Assembly: GCA_945888535.1 (NCBI GenBank)
Contig: CAMDAN010000091.1
Span: 1-9,237, forward strand
From: Bordetella parapertussis
GTDB lineage: Bacteria > Pseudomonadota > Gammaproteobacteria > Burkholderiales > Burkholderiaceae_C
Direction: 5' to 3'
Length of the DNA: 9,237 nucleotides
The notes below the pieces were generated by a model that did not search any database, had not been told where the DNA came from, and saw only the letters and a program-made list of their open reading frames with translations. Position 1 is the stretch's first letter. Each line of letters begins with the position of its first letter. Below, piece after piece: positions 1 to 9,237 of the stretch. The position numbers and the translations under genes were made by a program.

Positions 1-627
1 GAAGCGATTGAATTAGCGCAATTCGCGAAAACGGTAGGTGCGGACTGCCAACTTCAAGTCGTACCTTATTACAACAAGCCGACCCAAGAAGGCCAGTACC
101 TGCACTTCAAAGCAATTGCCGAAGCAGTTGACCTGCCCGTAGTTTTATACAACGTACCTGGCCGCTCTGTCGCAGACCTCGCCCATGAAACCGTAATGCG
201 CCTAGCTCAAGTGTCTGGCATCATTGGCATTAAAGAAGCCACTGGCAATATCGAGCGGGCCCAGTGGCTCATTAAAGAAGCCCCTAAAGGCTTCTCCATT
301 TACTCGGGCGATGATCCCACCGCAGTGGCGTTGATGCTGTGTGGTGGACACGGCAATGTGAGCGTCACTGCCAACGTCGCACCCCGCTTGATGCACGAAC
401 TCTGTATGGCCGCGATTGCAGGTGACACGAAAAAAGCTATGGAAATTCAGTTGAAATTACTCACCTTACACAAAGCCTTGTTCGTTGAGTCCAACCCCAT
501 TCCCGTGAAATGGGCCGTCTCGCGCATGGGTTTGTGCAGCGAAGCCATTCGGCTTCCCTTGACCCCATTTACGTCTGGTAACCGCCCGGCTCTGGAACGC
601 GTTTTGCAATCCACCGGCTTGATCTAA
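1..627 (+). CDS. dapA: 4-hydroxy-tetrahydrodipicolinate synthase, 3' part (5' end outside window)
   Basis: DapA condenses pyruvate with aspartate semialdehyde, the first committed step of diaminopimelate and lysine synthesis in the cytoplasm. The frame is open from base 1 and ends with TAA at 625-627, giving 208 residues. The family is about 290 residues long, so roughly 83 N-terminal residues lie upstream of the window; this is truncation by the window edge, not a broken gene. Seen in the fragment: the [10 protein letters not shown] stretch, YNVPGR with the catalytic Tyr at fragment residue 50 (Tyr133 in E. coli numbering), GIKEATG with the Schiff-base Lys at residue 78 (bases 232-234, Lys161 in E. 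coli), then SGDD and [11 protein letters not shown]. The constant offset of 83 between both residues and E. coli supports the alignment. An internal ATG at 196 is not the start, because conserved sequence continues upstream of it. bamC follows after 24 bp, as in many proteobacteria. Confidence 0.97.
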   Translation, partial: EAIELAQFAKTVGADCQLQVVPYYNKPTQEGQYLHFKAIAEAVDLPVVLYNVPGRSVADLAHETVMRLAQVSGIIGIKEATGNIERAQWLIKEAPKGFSIYSGDDPTAVALMLCGGHGNVSVTANVAPRLMHELCMAAIAGDTKKAMEIQLKLLTLHKALFVESNPIPVKWAVSRMGLCSEAIRLPLTPFTSGNRPALERVLQSTGLI

Positions 628-651
628 TCACTTTATTGAGAAAGTATTTTT

Positions 652-1737
652 GTGAACACTCTTTTTAAACTGACGCTCCTAAGCGCCACCTTCGCCCTAG
701 GAGCTTGCACGGTCTTAGAAGGTGAAAAAATTGACTACAAGTCGACGGCCAAAGCCCCTTCCTTGGCAGTACCGCCTGACCTGACCCAACTCTCACGCGA
801 CAGCCGTTACACCGTTGTGGATGGCGCCGTGTCTGCAGCAGGCTCGCAAAAAGCGCCTTCCAACGATGGTGCCAAATCGTCGGTTGCTGCTTTAGCCTTG
901 GGCGATGTGCGCATCGAGCGCGCAGGCAATCAACGCTGGTTGGTGATTAACCGACCCGCTGAAGCCTTGTGGGAACCTATTAAAGATTTCTGGCAAGAAA
1001 ACGGCTTCTTATTGGCTATGGACCAAAAGAACCTCGGGATCATGGAGACCGATTGGGCAGAAAATCGGGCCAAAATTCCACAGGATTTCATTCGCAGCTC
1101 CATAGGGAAAGTTCTCGACTCTTTGTACTCAACCTCCGAGCGCGACAAGTTTCGCACCCGTATTGAGCGCAATGCCAACGGCAGCACCGAGGTGTTCATT
1201 AGCCACCGTGGTGTGATGGAAACCTACACCTCCGAGAGTAAAAACCAAACCGTGTGGCAGCCTCGCGCTGCTGACCCCGAGTTGGAAGCTGAGTTTCTGC
1301 GCCGCCTGATGCAAAAACTGGGGGCCACCAAAGAAGCCACTGCAAAAGTAGCCAGCGCAGTCGCGGCCAAAGCCACTGCAACCAGCTCCACACTCAATGG
1401 CCAGCCCGTGGTTCTTTTGGAAGAAGGTTTTGAGCGGGCTTGGCGTCGCGTGGGTCTGGCTTTAGACCGCACAGGATTCACCGTGGAAGACCGTGACCGC
1501 AACAAGGGCGTGTACTTTGTTCGTTACGTTCCTACGGATGCAGACAAATCCGAACCCGGCTTTTTTAAGAAAATTTTTGGCGGCAGTGCCAAAGCCACAC
1601 CGGCTGAAAAGTTTCAGATTGTGGTGACCAGCGCAACCGATAAATCTACCGTGAGCGTTTTGAACGCAGCCGGCGCACCTGAAACGTCGGATGCAGCAAA
1701 AAATATCGTCAAAGTGATTGCTGACGACATCAAGTAA
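652..1737 (+). CDS. bamC: Outer membrane protein assembly factor BamC (lipoprotein)
   Basis: BamC (NlpB) is an accessory lipoprotein of the BAM complex, which folds beta-barrel proteins into the outer membrane; in E. coli its disordered N-terminus binds BamD. The 361-residue product (E. coli is about 344) begins with a lipoprotein signal peptide ending in a lipobox LGAC, with the lipidated Cys at residue 19. Thr follows the Cys, consistent with outer-membrane sorting. Residues about 25-45 (YKSTAKAPSLAVPPDLTQ) match the extended BamD-binding segment of the family. Two helix-grip domains follow, about 85-222 and 250-360, joined by an Ala-rich linker at 225-248. The start is GTG at 652, chosen because it gives a complete signal peptide and has GAGAAAG at 638-644, seven bases upstream. 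The gene sits 24 bp after dapA, probably in the same transcript, and is followed by the hairpin terminator at 1751-1783. The family call is strong from the N-terminal motif, domain layout and context. Confidence 0.93.
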   Translation: MNTLFKLTLLSATFALGACTVLEGEKIDYKSTAKAPSLAVPPDLTQLSRDSRYTVVDGAVSAAGSQKAPSNDGAKSSVAALALGDVRIERAGNQRWLVINRPAEALWEPIKDFWQENGFLLAMDQKNLGIMETDWAENRAKIPQDFIRSSIGKVLDSLYSTSERDKFRTRIERNANGSTEVFISHRGVMETYTSESKNQTVWQPRAADPELEAEFLRRLMQKLGATKEATAKVASAVAAKATATSSTLNGQPVVLLEEGFERAWRRVGLALDRTGFTVEDRDRNKGVYFVRYVPTDADKSEPGFFKKIFGGSAKATPAEKFQIVVTSATDKSTVSVLNAAGAPETSDAAKNIVKVIADDIK

Positions 1738-1750
1738 AAAAATCGCAGAC

Positions 1751-1783
1751 GAAAAAAAAACCACCTTGCGGTGGTTTTTTTTC
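1751..1783. terminator. Bidirectional rho-independent terminator between bamC and the small lipoprotein gene
   Basis: A perfect GC-rich stem CCACC/GGTGG (1761-1765 with 1770-1774, loop TTGC) is flanked by nine A on the left (1752-1760) and eight T on the right (1775-1782). The structure therefore gives a hairpin followed by a U-tract on either strand. It lies 14 bp after the bamC stop and 14 bp after the stop of the convergent minus-strand gene at 1797-1967, so it can end both transcripts. Confidence 0.9.
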
Positions 1784-1796
1784 GCAGAAGTAAAAA

Positions 1797-1967
1797 TTAC
1801 TTAGCGGCTTCAGATGCAGCAGGAGCAGCAGCTGGTGCAGCAGCAGCGTCAGCAGCTGGAGCAGCGGCAGCGGGTGCAGCAGCAGGAGCAGCAGCTTCTT
1901 CTTTTTTACCACAAGCAGCGAGAGCAGCAGCAGCGATAACAGCTGCCAAAACGAGAGATTTGTTCAT
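1797..1967 (-). CDS. Small Ala/Pro-rich lipoprotein, function unknown
   Basis: This minus-strand frame runs from ATG at 1967 to TAA at 1797-1799 and encodes 56 residues. The N-terminus MNKSLVLAAVIAAAALAAC has a Lys, a hydrophobic core and a lipobox LAAC with the lipidation Cys at residue 19. Gly at +2 favours outer-membrane sorting. After GKKEE the mature part (residues 25-56) is almost only Ala and Pro, with single Asp, Ser, Glu and Lys residues, ending ASEAAK. No folded domain is expected; it may be a flexible periplasmic tether, but that is inference. From general knowledge, similar short lipoproteins starting MNKSL...ACGKKEE occur in Comamonadaceae, usually annotated as hypothetical. Support for a real gene: a correct signal sequence, a shared terminator directly downstream, and a TATAAT box about 110 bp upstream. 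No clear Shine-Dalgarno is present; the bases before ATG are A/T-rich. The overlapping plus-strand Ala-rich frame is its antisense shadow. Confidence 0.82.
   Translation of the reverse strand: MNKSLVLAAVIAAAALAACGKKEEAAAPAAAPAAAAPAADAAAAPAAAPAASEAAK
1805..1946. repeat. Imperfect AGC/GCT trinucleotide-repeat tract inside the small lipoprotein gene
   Basis: Read on the plus strand, most codon-sized units from 1805 to 1946 are AGC, with interruptions such as TGG, TGC, GGC and GTC. This is the coding sequence of the alanine runs of the lipoprotein (signal-peptide core and Ala/Pro tail), mostly GCT with some GCA and GCC. The longest uninterrupted AGC runs are only three to four units, so it is an imperfect repeat. 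Slippage in whole units would keep the frame. Confidence 0.7.
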
Positions 1968-2074
1968 TTTAAAAAATTAAGTGAGTTAACGAAACATTTT
2001 CCGGAAATTGCTTGGGCAGTAAACCACCCAAACCCCAACAAAAAGCGTTCGATCTCTTTTCGCCAGAGCAACTG
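1968..2074 (-). promoter_or_regulatory. Hairpin-rich 5' leader of the small lipoprotein gene
   Basis: If transcription starts about seven bases after the TATAAT at 2080-2075, the lipoprotein mRNA has a leader of about 100 nt. Two hairpins can be drawn on the minus strand. The first pairs 2062-2056 with 2045-2039 (7 bp, one G-U, 10-nt loop). The second pairs 2033-2024 with 2019-2010 (10 bp including three G-U pairs, loop UUUA). A perfect 10-base palindrome TTTCCGGAAA follows at 1998-2007, then an A/U-rich run up to the ATG. No recognised riboswitch motif was seen. Pairings are read by eye and no energy was calculated. Confidence 0.4.
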
Positions 2075-2080
2075 ATTATA
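2075..2080 (-). promoter_or_regulatory. Putative -10 box for the small lipoprotein gene
   Basis: The minus strand reads TATAAT here, a perfect sigma-70 -10 hexamer, in the gene-free stretch upstream of the small lipoprotein gene. No good -35 match lies 16-18 bp upstream (the 17-bp position reads CGTGAT). The call therefore rests on the -10 match and the position, and the predicted start is near base 2068. Confidence 0.45.
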
Positions 2081-2120
2081 CAATTTGGAAGCACTGGGAT
2101 CACGGGTAAACCCTCAAACT

Positions 2121-2155
2121 TGTAAAAAAAGCACCCAAATAGTGATTTTTTTACA
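2121..2155. terminator. A/T-rich inverted repeat downstream of roxA, possible weak terminator
   Basis: TGTAAAAAAA at 2121-2130 is the exact reverse complement of TTTTTTTACA at 2146-2155. Inside them CAC (2132-2134) can pair with GTG (2142-2144) around a 7-nt loop, after one mismatch. On either strand this gives a hairpin whose descending arm is a run of seven T, starting 34 bp after the roxA stop. The GC part of the stem is only three pairs, so it would be a weak terminator. It may instead serve as a binding site upstream of the lipoprotein promoter. Confidence 0.4.
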
Positions 2156-2189
2156 CAATCCGGGGCAATGGCTCCCTTTTTGAAGTCCG

Positions 2190-3326
2190 TCAGCTAAGCG
2201 ATTGAACCCAGCCCGCATCGACCCATTCTTGCAATAAATCCAAGGCTCCCGGGCTTAATCGGCTGACCTGTAACGCCGAAAGGGCGTGCTTATTCGCAAG
2301 AATTCGCATCAACTTAGCGTCCTCCCCTGCAGCCATGAAGGCTTCTCCGTTGATAAATATATGGCGTGAATCAAACAGCATGCGCGTGCAGCGGTCGAGT
2401 GCAACGGATTGCAAAGTCCCAACCGTTGGATCAGGGGCATCAAACATCACGGTGGCTTTGGGTTCACTCAAATATTCGCCCAATGCACGCTGCACAGCGT
2501 ATGGATCGCGCAGGGATTGCTTGAGTGCGCTTTTAGCAAACGCCGCCAAAGCGACTGGGATTTTTGCACTTTGAAACTGCGCTGTTTGGTCTGGGTCGCG
2601 GTAGAGGGTTGATGGCACTTCCCTTTGGGTATCTTCTGCCAAACGTTGCAAAATCTCTTGCGCCAATTCGTCTGCACTCGGCGAACGAAATCCAATCGAG
2701 TACGTCATGCACTCTCCCTGGGCAATGCCATCATGGGCATAGCGCGGTGGCAAATACAACATATCGCCGGGTTCTAAAACAAACTCCAGTTCAGGCTCGA
2801 AGTGAGCCAAAATTTTCAGCGGCATATTAGGCTGTAAACGCAAGTCTTTTTGCCGGCCGATGCGCCATCGCCGCGTTCCGTGCACCTGCAATAAAAAGAC
2901 GTCGTAACTGTCGAAATGGGGGCCTACGCCCCCGCCATCCGAGGCGTAACTGATCATCACATCATCGAGCCGCGCATCGGGAACAAAACGAAACTGGTCA
3001 CGCAAATCTCGGATGCGTGCATCGTGTAAATCAACGCCTTGAACCAGCAAGGTCCAACCGGGCAGCTTTAACGGGGGCAAGGCTTTGCGAGTGAAAGGGC
3101 CGTGACGAAGTCGCCATGCCTTTGCGCTTTGGGGTTGGGCCTGAACCACCAAACGCGACTCCACTTCGTCAAGCGCAGCCAAATCAAACAACTCCGCACG
3201 ATCAAGCAAAGGGCGCATCCCCGCAATGGCTTGTCGAATAACCAAAGGCTTTTTCTGCCAATGCCGCTTCATGAACTGGCTTGGCGTGAGGCCTCCTAAC
3301 AGCGGCAGCGGGGTGTCAACATACAT
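2190..3326 (-). CDS. roxA: Ribosomal oxygenase, 50S ribosomal protein L16 arginine 3-hydroxylase type (cupin/JmjC)
   Basis: The RoxA/YcfD family comprises Fe(II)- and 2-oxoglutarate-dependent oxygenases; E. coli YcfD hydroxylates an arginine of ribosomal protein L16. The 378-residue product matches the usual length (about 373). The JmjC core lies around residues 85-215. The metal triad reads GPHFDSYD with His137 and Asp139, then PPRYAHDG with His198. Arg152 in HGTRRW aligns by spacing with the 2-oxoglutarate-binding arginine I recall for YcfD. The segment KRHWQKKPLVIR near residues 20-31 is typical of the family N-terminus. The region after about 217 should hold the dimerisation and winged-helix parts. 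The start is ATG at 3326, with AGGA about ten bases upstream. It is transcribed away from the FKBP gene, with 49 bp between start codons. Substrate specificity for L16 is inferred from family resemblance; the symbol ycfD is a synonym. Confidence 0.88.
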   Translation of the reverse strand: MYVDTPLPLLGGLTPSQFMKRHWQKKPLVIRQAIAGMRPLLDRAELFDLAALDEVESRLVVQAQPQSAKAWRLRHGPFTRKALPPLKLPGWTLLVQGVDLHDARIRDLRDQFRFVPDARLDDVMISYASDGGGVGPHFDSYDVFLLQVHGTRRWRIGRQKDLRLQPNMPLKILAHFEPELEFVLEPGDMLYLPPRYAHDGIAQGECMTYSIGFRSPSADELAQEILQRLAEDTQREVPSTLYRDPDQTAQFQSAKIPVALAAFAKSALKQSLRDPYAVQRALGEYLSEPKATVMFDAPDPTVGTLQSVALDRCTRMLFDSRHIFINGEAFMAAGEDAKLMRILANKHALSALQVSRLSPGALDLLQEWVDAGWVQSLS

Positions 3327-3375
3327 AGCGTGAGCATCCTAAAAAGAGGAATTGAGAAACTGCGACAATTGTGCG
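3327..3375. promoter_or_regulatory. Short divergent region between roxA and the FKBP gene
   Basis: Only 49 bp separate the two ATG codons, so the two promoters must overlap or extend into the coding regions. The stretch holds AGAGGA at 3345-3350 and an 8-base palindrome ACAATTGT at 3365-3372. I see no convincing -35/-10 pair on either strand. TTGAGA (3352-3357) can pair with TCTCAA (3384-3389) across the isomerase start codon. Confidence 0.3.
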
Positions 3376-3909
3376 ATGGAAATCTCTCAAAATTGTGTAG
3401 TCGCGTTAACTTGGGTGCTCAAAGATACGTTGGGCGAAGAATTAGACGTTCTTGACGAGCCAGTGGAGTTTTTAATGGGCGGCAAAGATTTGCTTCCGGC
3501 GATTGAAGAGGCTTTACAAGGACATGCAGTGGGCGCAAGTTTGCACCTTCAAATTGAACCCGAGCAAGCCTTTGGCGACTTTAACGACCAACTGTTGTTT
3601 CTTGAGCCCCGCGCGCTCTTTCCTGCCGAACTCGAAGTAGGTTTAACCCTGGAAGGCTCGGCGTTGCCAGCGGGCTGCAACCCGGCTGCGCCCAAAGACG
3701 CCTTGTTCACTGTGACCGACATTTACCCCGAACATGTTGTTTTAGATGCCAACCACCCGCTTGCAGGCATTGCGATTCGCATCAGCCTCAAAGTTGAAGC
3801 CGTGCGCGAGGCCACGGAAGAGGAAATGGAGCGAGGCTCCACAGGAACCGGTTTCTTTAAGATTGAGCCGCTGCACAACACCCTACCGGGCGACGAAACA
3901 CTGCATTAA
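3376..3909 (+). CDS. FKBP-type peptidyl-prolyl cis-trans isomerase, SlpA/SlyD-like
   Basis: These proteins catalyse cis-trans isomerisation at proline bonds and act as small folding chaperones in the cytoplasm. The 177-residue product has the split FKBP domain of the SlyD/SlpA group. An N-terminal FKBP strand is followed by FLMGGKDLLPAIEEALQGH (residues 32-50) and EPEQAFGD (61-68). An inserted IF chaperone domain occupies roughly 69-122. The closing FKBP strand then carries LDANHPLAGIAIRISLKVEA (123-142). There is no His/Cys-rich tail, so it is not a metal-binding SlyD. ATG at 3376 is preferred as the start because the family begins with the core strand at once. An in-frame TTG at 3352 would add eight residues, but its AGAGGA lies only one base away. 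The ATG itself has no clear Shine-Dalgarno. The gene converges on dut with 34 bp between stops. fkpB/slpA is the nearest named relative, but I leave the symbol open. Confidence 0.88.
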   Translation: MEISQNCVVALTWVLKDTLGEELDVLDEPVEFLMGGKDLLPAIEEALQGHAVGASLHLQIEPEQAFGDFNDQLLFLEPRALFPAELEVGLTLEGSALPAGCNPAAPKDALFTVTDIYPEHVVLDANHPLAGIAIRISLKVEAVREATEEEMERGSTGTGFFKIEPLHNTLPGDETLH

Positions 3910-3943
3910 AAGGTAACCGAGTCCAAAACTCCGATTAGGCCAA

Positions 3944-4390
3944 TCAGGCCTTCCCGGTGGAGCCGTAGCCGCCTTCCCCGCGCTCAGAGGCTTTGAATTC
4001 ATTGACGATATTGAATTGCGCCTGTACCACCGGCACGATGACCAATTGCGCAATGCGCTCCATTGGCTCAATGGTGAAAGCGACTGAGCTGCGGTTCCAT
4101 GCGCTCACCATCAATTGGCCTTGGTAATCGCTGTCAATCAAACCCACCAAATTCCCCAACACAATCCCATGCTTGTGGCCTAAGCCCGAGCGCGGCAATA
4201 TGAGCGCGGCAAAGGCGGGGTCTTTCAGATAGATCGCCATTCCGGTTGGAACCAGTTGCCACGCATTGGGCGCAAGGGTTAACGGAGCGTCTAAGCAAGC
4301 CCGCAGATCGAGCCCCGCACTGCCTGGGGTCGCATACGCAGGGAGCTGATCCGAAAGGCGAGGATCCAAAATTTTGACGTCAAGTTGCAT
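3944..4390 (-). CDS. dut: Deoxyuridine 5'-triphosphate nucleotidohydrolase (dUTPase)
   Basis: Dut hydrolyses dUTP to dUMP and pyrophosphate, which keeps uracil out of DNA and supplies the precursor for dTMP. The 148-residue product is full length for the trimeric family (E. coli about 151). All five signature motifs are present: motif 1 [10 protein letters not shown] (residues 22-31), motif 2 PRSG (66-69), motif 3 GLIDSDYQG (83-91, containing the catalytic Asp region), motif 4 ERIAQL (111-116) and motif 5 [10 protein letters not shown] (137-146), the flexible lid over the active site. The ATG lies 16 bp after the coaBC stop on the same strand, so it is probably co-transcribed. No strong Shine-Dalgarno is visible before the ATG, which fits partial dependence on coaBC translation. 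The coaBC-dut order is common in proteobacteria. Confidence 0.97.
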   Translation of the reverse strand: MQLDVKILDPRLSDQLPAYATPGSAGLDLRACLDAPLTLAPNAWQLVPTGMAIYLKDPAFAALILPRSGLGHKHGIVLGNLVGLIDSDYQGQLMVSAWNRSSVAFTIEPMERIAQLVIVPVVQAQFNIVNEFKASERGEGGYGSTGKA

Positions 4391-4406
4391 GGTGTTTAGA
4401 CAATAA

Positions 4407-8262
<3,856 letters not shown>

Positions 8263-8304
8263 ATGCATCGATGATGCAACCCCACATTTTTGAATTCAAA
8301 CTTT

Positions 8305-8310
8305 GGAAAG
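8305..8310 (+). promoter_or_regulatory. Ribosome binding site of eno
   Basis: GGAAAG lies seven bases before the ATG at 8318. It is the clearest Shine-Dalgarno match of the plus-strand genes here, which suits a highly expressed glycolytic enzyme, and it fixes the start of eno. Confidence 0.6.
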
Positions 8311-8314
8311 ATAA

Positions 8315-9237
<923 letters not shown>

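Noticed and set aside
1..195. Possible truncated or decayed dapA
   Set aside because: The frame is intact with conserved catalytic residues, and the missing N-terminus is fully explained by the window edge.
1730..1912. Minus-strand Leu-rich frame overlapping the lipoprotein tail and terminator
   Set aside because: Poly-Leu/His composition is an out-of-frame reading of the same repeat, starting in the middle of the real gene and running through the terminator.
1805..1946. Triplet repeat as CRISPR, mobile element or insertion scar
   Set aside because: Units are three bases with no spacers, no terminal inverted repeats and no target duplication; it is coding sequence for alanine runs.
1771..1980. 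Plus-strand Ala-rich frame across the small lipoprotein gene
   Set aside because: It begins inside the terminator stem, has no ribosome binding site, and its alanines come from reading the triplet repeat in another frame. The minus-strand frame has a proper lipoprotein signal peptide.
2021..2037. G-quadruplex in the lipoprotein leader (G-rich on the minus strand)
   Set aside because: Only two runs of three or more G plus a GG are present, too few for a standard four-tract quadruplex; the same bases fit a hairpin better.
3910..3943. Terminator between the FKBP gene and dut
   Set aside because: Only 4-bp stems (GAGT/ACTC) and a repeated AGGCC are seen, with no T-tract, so no terminator is called in this 34-bp convergent gap.

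Overview
The window looks like a conserved housekeeping stretch of a betaproteobacterial chromosome, most likely Burkholderiales and probably Comamonadaceae (a Limnohabitans/Rhodoferax-like relative). That placement rests on protein style and on the dapA-bamC, coaBC-dut and pyrG-kdsA-eno neighbourhoods, recognised from general knowledge without any database search. Base composition is moderate, codon use looks even along the window, and I see no mobile elements, integrases, phage genes, CRISPR arrays, rRNA or tRNA genes.

Layout. (1) Positions 1-1737, plus strand: the 3' part of dapA (lysine/diaminopimelate synthesis), then 24 bp later bamC (outer-membrane assembly lipoprotein). (2) 1751-1783: a strong bidirectional hairpin terminator. 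(3) 1797-1967, minus strand: a 56-residue Ala/Pro-rich lipoprotein gene that is easy to miss. It is preceded by a gene-free stretch (1968-2189) with a perfect TATAAT -10 hexamer, a leader of about 100 nt that can fold into hairpins, and an A/T-rich inverted repeat behind the next gene. (4) 2190-3326, minus strand: a JmjC/cupin ribosomal oxygenase of the RoxA/YcfD type. It is divergent, across only 49 bp, from an FKBP-type prolyl isomerase (3376-3909, plus). (5) 3944-5627, minus strand: coaBC followed by dut, a nucleotide/cofactor pair in the same transcription unit, convergent with the isomerase gene. (6) 5628-5743: a divergent regulatory region. (7) 5744-9237, plus strand: pyrG, kdsA (overlapping pyrG by 4 bp) and the 5' part of eno, which runs off the window.

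How the genes work together. Several products feed the envelope: DapA supplies diaminopimelate for peptidoglycan, BamC is part of the machine that inserts outer-membrane proteins, and KdsA makes Kdo-8-phosphate for lipopolysaccharide. PyrG makes CTP, which is later needed to activate Kdo as CMP-Kdo and for phospholipid synthesis; CoaBC also uses CTP. Enolase makes phosphoenolpyruvate, a substrate of KdsA. RoxA and the FKBP protein act on ribosomes and protein folding, and Dut guards DNA against uracil.

I found no convincing evidence of a new biological system. The least explained parts are the small alanine-rich lipoprotein with its structured leader, and the paired hairpins at the kdsA-eno junction. 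KdsA carries the Cys/His/Glu/Asp set expected of the metal-dependent class of its family.
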